NCBI RefSeq assembly: GCF_014633365.1
Contig: NC_068343.1
Location: forward strand, 26,567,307 to 26,631,306
Direction of reading: 5' to 3'
Length of the DNA: 64,000 bases
Source: Diospyros lotus
Lineage: Eukaryota; Streptophyta; Magnoliopsida; Ericales; Ebenaceae
The position numbers were made by a program, and so were the translations under genes. Below, piece by piece: positions 9,644 to 21,667 of the stretch. Under the pieces are notes generated by a model. The model was not told the origin of the DNA. It saw only the letters and a list, made by a program, of their open reading frames with translations, and searched no databases. Every line of letters begins with the position of its first letter. Within the stretch, counting starts at the first letter, position 1.

Positions 9644-12039
9644 TGTAACACCCCGTCTCGCCAGGCGTGTCACTATAAGGGTATTCCCGGGATTTCTTTT
9701 TTTTTCTCTTTAAGTTACACACGCGCGGTATTTCAAGAACAATCTTCACATGCAGAAACAAAACCCCGCGAACCCCAGTCTTGCCCGTTTAACTATTAAG
9801 ATCAATAATCTTAAACTAAACGAGTCTTAACACAACGCAGCGGATACACTAATACCAAAACACCATTGTATTTCCATAGCAAAAATACTTATTACAGATC
9901 AAATGATAAAATTGCTATTATACAACTGTTCATTTACAACCTGAAATACATACTAAAGCCTCCAAACGTTACAACGACTAACAAACTAAGCACCATTGGC
10001 CCTCAACCGGCCACATCCTTGCCTTCGCAGCAGTCCCTGGCTGGAACATTAAACGTTCCAGGGGCATAACCCAGATTAGATGATAAACATCTAAGTGAAG
10101 GCATGAAACAGTTATACAATGCATGAAAGACATACGAACATGACATACTGTACGACTTCATGCAAGACATGTCTAACTCGAGATATCACCTTGACATACT
10201 TAATCCCTCGAATGTCCCACTGTGACACACGTTCACCTGGTCCAACGTTAATCCCTCGAGTGCACCGTCGTGACACCCGTTCACCTGGTTTAACATTATT
10301 CCCTCGAGTGCCCCAGTGTGACACCCGTTCACCTGGATTAACATTGTCCCAATCTCAAGTAGACCTCATCCCGCCCCATACGGACCCAACGATGCAATTT
10401 AAATGATATGAAAATTACACGCCATGCACCAATAAAACAGTTAATGCAATGTAGCAAATATCGACACAATGATCATAAGCAAAAGCCTTGTAAAACAATC
10501 TATGTCTAGGAGGGTATAACCGCTCACTAGAACTCACCACAGGCACCTAAAAACACTTCCAAGACAAGGAAAAGTTGGAATCAAACCACTCACCTCGAAT
10601 GTATTCAAATCGCCTCGATCCTCGTGTAATGCCTCGGTTTGCGTGCCAAATCCCAAATGCTTGAACTTATACTCAACCTCGAGCCATAATACTTCCTAAA
10701 CACCATATTTAATTAAGGAAGCATTAAAATCCATTTTCCTCAATTTTCCATAATTTTCTCTATTTTCTCCCAATTTTCTCCTCGATAATTCCAAAATAAT
10801 TATTTATTCAACTATTTTCTGAAATATTTCAACACAATAAATCCTAAAATAATTAATTAAAAATAATGGAAGAAAAATACCAAAATGCCCCTATCACACG
10901 CGCCCTCACGCGCCTGGCGCGTGTCTGCGTGTGGGAGCTGGCGCGTGCAGCCACGCGCGTCGTCTTCTTCCTCAAGACCGATCACCGGCGGTTGCTCCGA
11001 TGGCTACAAAACCGGTACCCCCCTTGAAGCCCTTGGAGAATCGATCCAGATGGTACCATTTTTAGGCCGAAAGCTCGCCGGAAAATGGCCCAAACGGCCA
11101 GTTGCAGGTCCGGCGAGGCGGACCGCCTCGCTTCTTCGAACAGCCTCCAAACCTTGACGAAAATGCTCCAAATGCTCCAGAACCCTTCTAATCGATGTAA
11201 GGAGCAAAAGCCCCTTAACCACTCCCTTCGATTTGCTCCCCATCGCGAGAAATTTGAATGTTAATTTTCGGCCAAAACCTAGGTTTTTATAGCGAACCTC
11301 CGGCCCATTTCCGGCCAATCAGCGACCGAGGCTTGGCTTACAAGTTTCCTAGCGCCGGATACTACCTCCCCCGAACCACCCTCGGCCGTCCCATCGCCTG
11401 AAACGACCTCCACGTGCGGCGGAAGGCGGCGGCCGAAATCCTTCTTGCGTTCACACTGTGCAGCTTTTGTTAATTTGCACTTTAGCCCCCCCTAATTTCA
11501 TCAATTCTCAATTTGGCCCCTTCCTTAACACTCCTAATAAATCCAATTATATCACCATGTCCCGCAAGTTTAGTACATCTCATTAGACCCTCGAAACTCC
11601 TGAAAAATTACCGTTTTGACCTCCCTCGGGTAAAATTAGAAAATTGCACTTAGGCCCGATTGGTCAAATTGACCTTAAATCCATTTGATTCAACCCGAAA
11701 TCGCTTAAGGGTTGTTCTACACATTAAATACTAGTCCTTGACGCGCTCCGTTGATCTTCTGGACGTTTCCTACGTCGATTCGATTTTCTCAGCCCGATCG
11801 ACAGCTGTACCGAAAACTGTTCCCGATCCCACTTCTTTCATCACTAAAAATCATAATTCGAATCACTTGTCGATACTGTACAATTTTCTTTAGCTATCTA
11901 AGGTCCAGGTTACTCCCTCCGACTGATTTAATCATCTAAGACTGCGTTAGTGTGTCCTAAAGCCTTATTCTTTTGATAATTCCACTTGTACCATTCATCA
12001 AATATCATCTATACTCTTAATAATTTCCCGGGTATTACA
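9644..12039 (-). repeat. 5' LTR of the LARD (right copy, 2396 bp)
   Basis: It is practically identical to 2803-5197; the only difference I could see is one extra C in the run after GGTAC near 11019. In element orientation this is the promoter-bearing 5' LTR, with its TATA-like box at 11283-11292 (minus) and the tandem array at about 10202-10350. The CAATG target duplication follows at 12040-12044. Confidence 0.93.
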
Positions 12040-12388
12040 CAATGCCCATTTGATTAGCGCAACACAATGGCCCCAATATATTCTTAGGTCCAATGGGCTT
12101 TCACAACTTCACTTTAATTAAAACAAAACTCAATACACTTGGCCTCCACCCAGATTTTTTAAAGCCCAATCCCTTAATTTAGGCATATCACAATAACATA
12201 TAGCTAGACCCAATTGACAATACCTTTTATTATCACTAAATATTTTTCCCCTATAAAAATATTTCCCTTAGTTTGGGCTCTTAATTGACACTCAAAATAT
12301 TTCTAACATTTAACTTAATAAAGGCAAAAATTCCAATGCCCAAAAATAAAATTAATAAGCATCTAGACCCACTAGCGGGTTATTACAT
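12040..12388 (-). mobile_element. Right-hand part of the old LTR split by the LARD
   Basis: It begins with the second CAATG and continues the sequence that ends at 2802. Its right end, CGGGTTATTACA at about 12377-12388, is a typical LTR start when read on the minus strand. No ORF was found. Confidence 0.45.
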
Positions 12389-12679
12389 TAATAGTTTCAT
12401 ATATTGCTTTGGAGTGTCCCAACACGTGTCGTGAGAAAGAGAGAGAGAGACGAGGAGAAAAAGGAAAAAAAGATGTGTTCAAATTTCGATTTTGATTAGA
12501 TTAGACTGAAAAATCTAGTATAATCTAAGATTGAAATGTATTCAGGCTAGTATTCAATCCAAACATGTAAAAAAATCAAACATAATTTGATTCAATCTGG
12601 TCTTTATTTTAAACTTATCAACGATTTAATTAAAATACCTATAAATGTGAGATTAAATTAGAACAAACTAGAGTAAATT
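12389..12679. other. AT-rich intergenic DNA
   Basis: It holds a short GA-rich microsatellite (about 12428-12452) and otherwise AT-rich DNA. AAATT at 12675-12679 is the left target duplication of the next element. I see no gene. Confidence 0.6.
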
Positions 12680-14691
12680 TGTAACGACCCGTTTATTTGT
12701 GGATTAATGTGAGTTTGGGCTTGAGAAATTAATTGGAGAAAAATTAAAAATTTATCAAGTGAGTTTTGGTAATTATTCGAAATTATTGAGGTCATTATGG
12801 AACATTTGGGGATTTAAGGAAAAATAATAGTTTATGTTATTTTGAGAAAATAGGTAATTAATTATTTTGTTTGAAAGTATTTATGGAAAGAATAGAATAA
12901 ATTGATTTGGGTTAATTTCAGAAATTTTTTGGGGTTAAAGTGTAAATTTGGAAACTGGAATTTCCTTAAAAATTAAGTAGCACATTTAGAGAGTAAGGGA
13001 AGCGCTAGAGGAAGTGGTTAAGTGTGCACGTGTGTAGGTGAGGGGTGGGGGATTGAATCTTGGCTGGAGCAAAGGAAAAATTTGGGAATTTTTATTCCCA
13101 GCAAGCTAGACGCCAACGACGTCGTTTCCAGGCGCTCGCGTGCGGTCGCACGCCCATGTGTGGCTAGGTCGCGCTACGTAGGGCCCTGTGTGGCCTTGCT
13201 GCACGACCACACGACTGCCACCCCCAGCCACGAGTCCAGCCTCCTTTAGTTCCAGAAATTGCTTCTTTTATGCGCCCATGTGACCCCTACATTGCTCATT
13301 TCCCTTGGCCTATAAATAGGCCATGATATTGAGTGAAATGGGAGATTTTTGGGAACAATTAGGGAAAATTTTAGAGAAATTAGGAAAAATTCTGCCATTT
13401 GAGTTTGAGCTTGACATAAGCAACCCCGGTATGCTGCAAGGATTAAGAAGATATTTAAGGCAAGTTCTTCTTCCTCTTTGTTCCATTTAAGAGGCAAGAT
13501 CTCAGTTTTTTTATTAATATGCAAGTTCAAATCTCTATCCTTGTTATTGCAAGTTCTTATGCCTATTTTGTCAAGTTCTTCCCTTATTTTACAAGTTCAA
13601 TCCCTCTTTTTTCAAGTTTATGTTTTAAATTGCAAGTTCCATTCTCTATCTCTTATTATTGCAAGATCCTACGGTTCCTACCTCTTAATTTTCCAAATGG
13701 CAAGTCATTTTCCTATTTTACAAGTTATTTCTCCTTTTACTAGTAAATTATTTCATGATTCTCATTAATACCTCGAGTCTCAAATAGGGTTTTGTATCAC
13801 CGTATCTTTCTTAGGAATGATGCTTTATTGAGGACATGCAAGGATTTGATATTATCTTGTGTGAATGTTGTCATATTGTAGTTAATGTTTCGTTATTCGT
13901 ATGTCAGTTATATATGGAAAATTATTATAAAAATGCATGTTATGATAAAGCTTGGAGCATGTGCATAACAATGTGGTTTTTAAGAATGTGTAAAGGCCTC
14001 ATGATGCGCGTAGCATACAAGTCCGTAGGATATATTCGCAGAGAAAGTGTTGAGCTCAAAGTTGGACTTCAGTCCTAAGTTATGATATGGACTTCGGTCC
14101 CAAGGTTTCGGACTTCGGTCCCATGGTTTTGAATTTTGGTCCCATGATTATGGTTTTAAAAGATTGCATATGAGCATGGATGCATGTTTCATCATTTTAT
14201 CATGTGAAAGTACCTTAAATTGCATTCATGTCTCTTTTACTTCTTAATACCTATGACTCTTATGCTCGCTTTCTTCCAATTATACTTGTTGGGTGTTGTG
14301 GCTCATGTTTGCTTGCATCATTCCAAGTAAGGGTAAGGCTAAAGTAGAGGGCGAGCCAAGTGAATCAGAATCCATGGGGTAGTAGTGTGTACAAAACCGT
14401 CTCAATCAAAGGTCCTTGGGGGGGTGTTTTATGATGTGTAATATTAAGTTATGCTTGTTTATGTTTTAGGTTGTACCCTTGAGGGATATGTTGGGTTTAT
14501 GGACCCTGATTTGGTGTGTAATATTGAGTTACTCTTGTTTATGTGAGCATGTGGACACTATTGTGTTTGTTTATGAGTAAGAATATATGAGTGTGGCTTC
14601 TGTTGTCAATATTAAGGAGGATGTGTAATGTTTTTAATGGGTTTTAGCATTTATGTCATCTTGTTGTGGGTCCCTAGTTAGGGGCCCTACA
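12680..14691 (+). repeat. 5' LTR of the chromovirus (2012 bp)
   Basis: It starts TGTAACGACCCG and ends GGGGCCCTACA. A TATAAATAGG box lies at 13311-13320. Downstream are many CAAGTTC-type copies (13500-13700) and about four GGACTTCGGTCCCA-like copies (14065-14150). Compared with the 3' LTR it carries 13 extra bases just before the terminal ACA (TCCCT then AGTTAGGGGCCCT). Short ORFs at 13022-14078 are not supported as genes. Confidence 0.9.
13311..13320 (+). promoter_or_regulatory. TATA box of the chromovirus 5' LTR
   Basis: TATAAATAGG in a GGCC-bounded palindrome-like context is conserved in the 3' LTR at 19529-19538. It marks the probable U3 to R transition. Confidence 0.7.
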
Positions 14692-14692
14692 A

Positions 14693-14708
14693 TTTCTGGT
14701 ATTAAAGC
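14693..14708 (+). other. Degenerate primer binding site (tRNA-iMet type)
   Basis: TTCTGGTATTAAAGCA follows the 5' LTR. It matches the standard TGGTATCAGAGC with two changes, consistent with an old, inactive copy. Confidence 0.65.
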
Positions 14709-15545
14709 AAGGTTTGGGATGAGTCTCTATACACATAGGAGTGTTGGGTAGAGTTAAGGGTATTTTTAGCAAATAGATGTGAGACTATGTAAGAATTAGA
14801 CTCTAAATATGTTAGTTGTGCAAGAAAATGAGTGCTCACCGACTCGAATCCTAGGTCGTAGCCAACCTTCACCCACACTTGCACCTGTGCCTAATACTTC
14901 GAGGGAGTCCAATGGAGGACTGGAATAAGAGATGGATTAGGTGCATGAAGCTTTAGCAGAGATACAGAGAACGGTTGAGATGCTTGCTACCAATCAAGTA
15001 AGGAATGATCAGGGGCAGGAACAAGTACGGCAGGAGGCCAAGAATAATCGTGGTCAAGTCTCCAATCTAGAAGATCAAGGGATGCAAAAAGGGACAGGTA
15101 ACAAGAATAGAAAGTAGGAAGCACGTCCAACAAGCGGGATGAAAAAAATTTTGCCATGTGGTAATTGTGGAAAAAGACATAAGGAACCTTGTTGTTTTGG
15201 TAGTAGAGTTTTCTATTTGTGCGGACAGGCATGACACATACGAAGGCAATGTCCTCGTAGTCAAGATAAGATAATGGTTAACATAGGAGTGAAGTGCTTT
15301 CAATACAGACAGAAGGGGCATTTAGCAAATAATTATCCGTAACTGGCCCAACCTTAGTATGAAGGGCAAAGATTCAGAGGACAGGGACCCCAGCTTAACC
15401 AGAGCCCAGCAACACCTAGGACACAAGGAGTAGTTCCATAGATGATGATGTCACAGTGCCCTGCTGCTACAGACAAACCCTGTGAACAGGGAAAGGTGTT
15501 TGCCTTGTCGGCAGCAGATGTAGAGCAAGGGAACAAGATTATTTA
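14709..15545 (+). pseudogene. gag remnant with zinc-knuckle region
   Basis: Only about 450 bp separate the primer site from the nucleocapsid part, far less than a normal gag, so most of the capsid coding sequence is deleted. A Cys/His-rich stretch at about 15150-15250 contains CGNCGKRH, a second cysteine pair read as CGQA and then RRQCP. It is a degraded retroviral-type zinc-finger region with an in-frame stop. It would have packaged element RNA. Confidence 0.7.
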
Positions 15546-15890
15546 AGGTATTATTTCTTTATATGGTGTAGATGTGTGTGTGCTTTTTGATACCGATTCT
15601 ACTCATTCTTTTATCGCACCACATGTTATATGCTCCCATCCCTAGAACTATATTGCCATATTACCTAGTTGTGTCTACACCTAGGGATGCGGTGTTAGTG
15701 GGAAGTGAGATACTCCAGAATTTTGAAATTAAGGTGTATGACAAGAAATGTCCTGGCGACTTAGTGGTGTTGGGCATCAGGGACTTTGATCTTGTCCTAG
15801 GTATGGATTAGTTATCCTGACACTATGCTAAGGTTGATTGTCGAAAAAAAAAGGTGATTCATTTTGAGTTACCCCAGCAACCAGTTATTG
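15546..15890 (+). pseudogene. Aspartic protease remnant
   Basis: The reading LFDTDSTHSFI matches the active-site region of gypsy proteases, but the usual glycine after Asp-Thr/Ser is replaced by Asp, so activity is unlikely. The downstream RDFDLVLGMD matches the conserved second protease motif. Frameshifts near 15640 break the frame. This enzyme would have cleaved the Gag-Pol polyprotein. Confidence 0.75.
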
Positions 15891-15952
15891 TGTATAGGGG
15901 TATTAAGTTGATGAGTGCAATCCCAATGGTCTCGATAATGAAGGCATAAAGG

Positions 15953-16900
15953 TTGGTACGATACGGTTGTGAGGCATACCTTGCCTTTGTAACCACCAAT
16001 GGGAATAGTAAGGCAAAGTTATCAGAGCTTCTGGAGGTTTGTGAGTTCCCTGACGTGTTCCCAAATGAATTGCTAGGATTGCCACCTCAAAGAGAGGTGG
16101 AAATCTCTATTGACTTAGTGCCAAACACCCAACCCATTTCAAAAGCTCCTTATAGAATGGCCCCGAATGAATTAAAAGAGTTAAAAACTCAGCTGCAAGA
16201 GTTGATTGATAAGGGGTTCATTCGTCCTAGTGTGTTGCCATGGGGTGTTCCAGTATTGTTTGTATGAAGGATGGATCCCTGAGATTGTGTATCGATTATC
16301 GCCAATTGAATCAAGTGACAGTAAAGAATAAATACCCGTTGTCATGATCCACTTCGAGGGGCATCAGTATTCTCAAAAATTGATTTGAAGTCTGGTTATC
16401 ATCAAGTGCATGTTAGAGAGAAAGACGTGTAGAAAATAGTTTTTAGAACTCGTTACGGGCATTATGAGTTCGTGGTGATGCCATTTGGATTAACTAATGC
16501 CCTAGCAATTTTCATGGATCTAATGAATCGGGTCTTTAAGGAATATCTAGATTGCGTTGTAATTATTTTTACTATCAATATCTTAAATTACTCACCTAGT
16601 CTAGAGGAACATGAGATCCATCCCAAACTAGTTTTGCAGAGACTTAGGGAGAAATAATTGTATGCCAAACTCAGCAAGTGTGACTTTTGGCAATGGCAAG
16701 TGGAATTTCTGGTCCACGTAGTCTCTGAAGAGGGTATTTTAGTTAACCCCAAAAAGATTAAGGTTGTAATGGATTAGCCAAGGCCTACAACAGTGACTGG
16801 AATTCAGAGTTTCCTTAGCTTGGTATTATCGAAGACTTATAGAGGGCTTCGCTCGTTTAGCTGCTCTCATGACTAAATTGACACAGAAGGGGGTGTAGTT
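15953..16900 (+). pseudogene. Reverse transcriptase remnant
   Basis: The first part (15953-16267) ends in the motif [18 protein letters not shown] frameshift follows, and the palm region at 16472-16657 has MPFGLTNA. The catalytic FIDD is replaced by FTIN, removing both catalytic aspartates. Further stops include a TAA after LREK. The polymerase is dead. Confidence 0.9.
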
Positions 16901-16949
16901 TGAGTGGGGTGAGGCGTGTGAAACTAGCTTCCAAGAATTTAAGCAAAGA

Positions 16950-17379
16950 AAGGCTACCACTCCTATGTTAGCTATCCCTAGGAGTGGGGAGAAATTTACA
17001 ATATATAGTGATGCCTCACATTCAGGATTGGGATGTGTGCTGATGCAAGATGGTATAATAATTGCCTATGCCTCGCAACAACTGGAAAAAACACGAAAGG
17101 AATTACCCAACACACGACTTGGAATTAGCTGCCGTGGTATGCGCACTGAAAATTTGGAAGCACTACCTATATGGTGAGAAGGTGAAGATTTACACGGACC
17201 ATAAAAGCTTAAAGTATCTTTTCTCCCAGAAGGAATTGAATATGAGGCAACGTCGGTGGATAAAGTTATTTAAGGACTACAGTTGTGACACTTTATATCA
17301 CCCAAGAAAGGCCAATGTAGTGCCTGATGCTTTGAGTCGACGTGGAGCATCCATTGCAACTATGATGGTGCAAGAATAG
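16950..17379 (+). pseudogene. RNase H remnant
   Basis: The motifs [29 protein letters not shown] and [11 protein letters not shown] follow in the correct order but in two frames, with a shift near 17100. The sequence ends with VPDALSRRG, the usual gypsy RNase H/integrase junction. Confidence 0.9.
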
Positions 17380-17589
17380 TTATTATTAGAGCAATTGAAT
17401 GATTTATCTATCTCTCCATCTGAGGAAAGACCAATTGTGTTTTGCGGTTATATGAAAGTGCAATCGGAATTGATTGAACGGATTCGGGTCCAACAGCCTA
17501 CTAATGAGAAACTAGCCAATGTTTTATCCAACAGGGAGAAATTCGAGGCTGTCGGATATAACTAGAGGGGCGACGGACTATTATTGTTT

Positions 17590-18768
17590 CGAGGTCTAAT
17601 TTGTGTACCGAAGAACGAAGAATTGAGACAAGAAATTCTGACTGAAGCCCATAAAGTCCGTTATACCATTCACCCGGGCATGACAAAAATGTATCAGAAT
17701 TTGCGGTGATAGTTTTGGTGGGATGGTATGAAGAGGGACGTGGCCAAGTTTGTCTCGCAATCCCTGGTGTGCTAGCAAGTGAAAGTAGAACATCAGAAGT
17801 CGCCGGTTTGTTACACTCACTACCGATCCCAAAATGGAAGTGAGATCACATTGCTATGGATTTGATCACAGGCTTGCCTGGAACTTCGAAAGGGTATGAT
17901 GCAATTTGGGTAATAGCAGATCGATTAATGAAGTCAGCTCACTTCTTGCCAATTAAGAAGACATTTTCCTTAAACCGGTTGGTTAAGTTGTATATTGAAG
18001 AGGTAGTAAGGTTGCATGGAATCCCAATCGGTATTGTCTCTGACCGCGACCCCAGATTTACTTCTTGGTTCTGGGGAGCCTTACATGAAGCTTTAGGGAC
18101 TCAATTAAAATTTAATACTACATTCCATCTTCAAACAGACGGGTAGACAGAACGGACTATTCGGACCTTGGAAGATATGTTAAGAATTTGTGAGCTGGAT
18201 TTCCACGAAAGTTGGGATGATCATTTGCCATTAGTGGAATTTGCTTATAACAATAGTTTCCATTCTAGTATTGGGATGCCACCATATGAGGCACTCTATG
18301 GTCGAAAATGTAGATCACCTATTTGTTGGGGAGGAGTAGGAGATAGAACTTTACTTGGGCCAGAAGTAATTGAGTAGAACCTTGAGAAGATTCGACTTAT
18401 CAGGGCTCGAATGAAGACAACCCAAGATAGGCAGAAAAGTTATGCTGATAGACGGAGATGTGATCTCAAGTTTGATATTGGGGAATCATGTATGGCTTAA
18501 GGTAATGCCTGTAAAGGGCGTGCAGAGATTCGAGATCTCAGGAAAACTCAGTCCTCGATATGTAGGACCATTCGAGATATTGGAAGGGGTAGGATCATTA
18601 GCCTACCAGCTAGCCTTACCTCCACAATTAACCAATGTTCATAATGTATTTCATGTGTCCATACTGCGAAAGTATGTGCCAGACCCTCAACATATTATTG
18701 ATTATCAGACTCTTAGAGTCAAGGAAGATGCGTCCTATGACGAGTTTCCAGTAGCCATTCTGGAATGA
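17590..18768 (+). pseudogene. Integrase remnant
   Basis: The zinc-binding HHCC part (about 17650-17780) is damaged by stops. The DDE core spans 17856-18377: MDLITGLP, then VSDRDPRFTS, then a QTDG region, with a TAG just after the QTDG. The [12 protein letters not shown] and APYEALYG-like motifs follow. The C-terminal part at 18442-18768 contains SPRYVGPFEIL and FHVSILRKYVPDP. Several stops and two frame changes make it non-functional. Confidence 0.9.
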
Positions 18769-18890
18769 AAAGAGAGAGTATTGAGGCACCGATCCATTCC
18801 ATATGTAAAGGTCCAATGGCAGTATCACAGTCCAGAAGAAGCCACATGGGAACTAGAGGAAGAAATGAAGCGTTCCTTCCCTTAATTGCT
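18769..18890 (+). pseudogene. Chromodomain-like tail of the integrase
   Basis: After a stop, the frame reads VLRHRSIPYVKVQWQYH and then EEATWELEEEM. This matches the C-terminal chromodomain of plant chromoviruses, which in active elements directs insertion to modified chromatin. It supports the Tekay/Del-type assignment. Confidence 0.75.
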
Positions 18891-18927
18891 TGAATGATCA
18901 GGTATGAATTTGAAGGACCAAATTCCT

Positions 18928-18944
18928 TTAAGGGAGGGAAGATT
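18928..18944 (+). other. Polypurine tract of the chromovirus
   Basis: A purine-rich run including AAGGGAGGGAAGA directly precedes the 3' LTR, as expected for plus-strand priming. Confidence 0.7.
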
Positions 18945-20933
18945 TGTAACTACCCGTTTATTTGTGGATTAATGTGAGTTTGGTTTTGAGAAATTAATTG
19001 GAGAAAAATTAAAAATTTATCAAGTGAGTTTTGGTAATTATTCGAAATTATTGAGGTCGTTATGGAATATTTTGAGATTTAAGGGAAAATAATAGTTTAT
19101 GTTATTTTGAGGAAATAGGTAATTAATTATTTTGTTTGAAAGTATTTATGGAAAGAATAGAATAAATTGATTTGGGTTAATTTCAGAAATTTTTAGGGTT
19201 AAAGTGTAAATTTTGAAACTGGAATTTCCTTAAAAATTAAGTAGCACATTTAGAGAGCAAGGGAGGCGCTAGAGCAAGTGGTTAAGTGTGCATGTGTGTA
19301 GGTGACAGATGGGGGATTGAATCTTAGGTGGAGCAACCAGGCACCAACGATGTCGTTTCCAGGCGCCTGCGGGGGCCCATGTAGGCGCAGGCGAGCAGCC
19401 GCACGCCCATGCGTGGCCAGGTCGCGCCACGCAGGGCCCTGCGTGGCCACCCCCCAACCTCATTTGCTGCCAAAAAATGCTTCTTTTATGCACCCATGTG
19501 ACCTCTACATTGCTCATTCCCTTTGGCCTATAAATAGGCCATGATATTGAGTGAAATGAGGGATTTTAGGGAGAAGGTTTTGGGGAAAATTTTGGAGAAG
19601 TTAGGGAATTCTGCCGTTTGAGTTTGGGCTTGACATAAGCAATCCCGGTATGCTGCAAGGATTAAGAAGATATTTAAGGCGAGTTCTTCTTCCTCTTTGT
19701 TCCATTTAAGAGGAAAGTTCTTCTTCCCTTTTGTTCCATTTAAGAGGCAAGATCTCATTTTTTTTTTATTAATATGTAAGTTCAAATCTCTATCTTTGTT
19801 ATTGCAAGTTCTTATGCCTATTTTGGAAAGTTCTTCCCCTATTTTATAAGTTCAGTCCCTATTTTCTCAAGTTTATGTTTTAAATTGCAAGTTCCATTCT
19901 CTATCTCTTATTATTGCAAGATCCTACCTCTTAATTTTCTAAATGGCAAGTCATTTTCCTATTTTACAAGTTATTTTCCCTTTTACTAGTAAATTATTTC
20001 ATGATTCTCATTTATACCTCTTGAATCTCAAATAGGGTTTTGTATCACCCTATCTTTCTTGGGAATGATGCTTTATTGAGGGCATGCAAGGATTTGATGT
20101 TATCTTACAGGAATGTTGTCCTATTGTACTTAATGTTTTGTTATTCTTATGTCAGTTATATATGGAAAATTATTATAAAAATGCATGTTATGATAATGCT
20201 TAAAGCATGTGCATAACAATGTGGTTTTTAAGGATGTGTAAAGGCCTCATGATGCGCGCAGCGAACAAGTCTGCAGGATATATCCGCAGAGAAAGTGTTG
20301 AGCTCAAAGTTGGACTTTGGTCCCAAGTTTATGGTATGGACTTTGATCCCAATGTTTTGGACTTCGGTCCCATGGTTTTGGACTTTGGTCCTATGATTAT
20401 AGGTTTAAAAGATTGCATATGAGTATGGATGCATGTTTGATCATTTTATTATGTGAAAGTACCTTAAATGGAATTCACGTCTCTTTTACTTCTTAATACC
20501 TATGACTCTTATGCTCGCTTTCTCCCAGTTATACTTGCTGGGCCTTATGGCTCATGTTTGTTTGCATCATTCCAAGTAAAGGTAAGGCTAAAGTAGAGGG
20601 CGAGCCAAGTGAATCAGGATCCATGGGGTAGCAGTGTGTACAGAACCGTCTCAATCAAAGGTCCTTGGGGGAGGGTGTTGTTTTGTGATGTGTAATTTTA
20701 AGTTATGCTTGTTTATGTTTTAGGTTATACCCATGAGGGGATATGGTGGGTTTATGGACTCTGATGTGGTGTGTAATATTGAGTTACTCTTGTTTATGTG
20801 TGCATGTGGACACTATTGTGTTTGTCTGTGAGTAAGAATATATGAGTGTGACTTCCGTTGTCAATATCAAGGAGGATGTGTAATGTTTTTAATGGGTTAT
20901 AGCATTTATGTCATCTTGTTGTGGGTCCCTACA
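18945..20933 (+). repeat. 3' LTR of the chromovirus (1989 bp)
   Basis: It starts TGTAACTACCCG and ends GTGGGTCCCTACA. It is similar to the 5' LTR but with scattered substitutions and indels, including a 20-30 bp duplication near 19680-19740 and several missing bases. TATA box at 19529-19538. The AAATT target duplication follows. Confidence 0.9.
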
Positions 20934-20938
20934 AAATT

Positions 20939-21660
20939 GGTCCTCGATTTGATCATCCTTTAAATTGGGGTGATCAAAATATATTTCACAAAGGTGGGTT
21001 TTTGGAATATATTTCTTGATGGGATGTAAAAAATATTTAAACATATATTTTTGTTTTAATTTATTTTGTTTATATTAGATTGATTAAATTTTAAATATAT
21101 CTAAACACATAAACTACATTCTCTTTGAATTTTAATTTTTAATTTTGACTTTTAAATTTATTTTTAATTTTCTATTTTATTAGTTTATTTTTGGAAAACA
21201 GAAAACGCGTTTTGTTTGTCATTCTGAAAAAATGTTTCTCAAAATAGAAAATTAAAAAATGTGTTTTGTTTAGAATTTTAAAAATAATTTTTCATGATAT
21301 TTTATTCAATAAATTTAATTATTCAATTAATTAGAATATTTAATGTTAATATATTAATAAAAAATATATACATTTTATAGTTAGTAAATCTTAAAATATT
21401 TTTTTCCTGTTACAAGAAGAAAATATGAGTAAATAAATAAATTGTCCCATTTTTCAATCTTTTGGTTATTTTGGTTGAAAATAACCAAAATAACTTTTTG
21501 TTATTTTGAGTTTTTTTTTACAAGTTTTTTTCTTATTTTTAAAAATACATTTTTAAAAATAGTAAAATAAACAACTTTTCACTATTTTAGAAAACTGAAA
21601 ATAGCCTGAAAATAGTAAAAAAAACGGGTTCTTAAATTTCAAATAATATGATTTTAAGTG
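20939..21660. other. AT-rich intergenic DNA with short self-complementary motifs
   Basis: No ORF of interest. It contains several GAAAACGCGTTTTG-like and TTGGTTATTTTGGTTGAAAATAACC-type palindromic strings (for example near 21195-21215 and 21470-21505). These may be parts of small non-autonomous elements, but no ends could be fixed. Confidence 0.4.
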
Positions 21661-21667
21661 ACTAAGT

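Larger units (their letters stand above)
2803..12039 (-). mobile_element. Complete LARD-like LTR retrotransposon, very young (9.24 kb)
   Basis: Two directly repeated LTRs (2803-5197 and 9644-12039) enclose a 4.45-kb interior, and a CAATG target duplication flanks the whole. The primer site and polypurine tract show that transcription runs on the minus strand. The LTRs match throughout as far as I could compare, apart from one extra C in a C-run (near 11019-11024), so insertion was recent. The interior has no readable gag or pol on the coding strand; the longest minus-strand ORF there is about 60 codons. That fits a large retrotransposon derivative which needs proteins supplied in trans. Its U3 resembles that of the coding element at 41549-51729. 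Confidence 0.9.
12680..20933 (+). mobile_element. Complete Ty3/gypsy chromovirus (Tekay/Del-like), coding capacity lost
   Basis: LTRs at 12680-14691 and 18945-20933 enclose a 4.25-kb interior. AAATT flanks the element at 12675-12679 and 20934-20938. The interior keeps recognisable zinc knuckle, protease, RT, RNase H, integrase and a chromodomain-like tail in the gypsy order (RT before integrase), but with many stops and frameshifts. Most of gag is missing. The chromodomain-like tail and LTR size suggest the Tekay/Del clade. The LTRs differ by many substitutions, so the insertion is much older than the neighbouring LARD. Confidence 0.92.
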
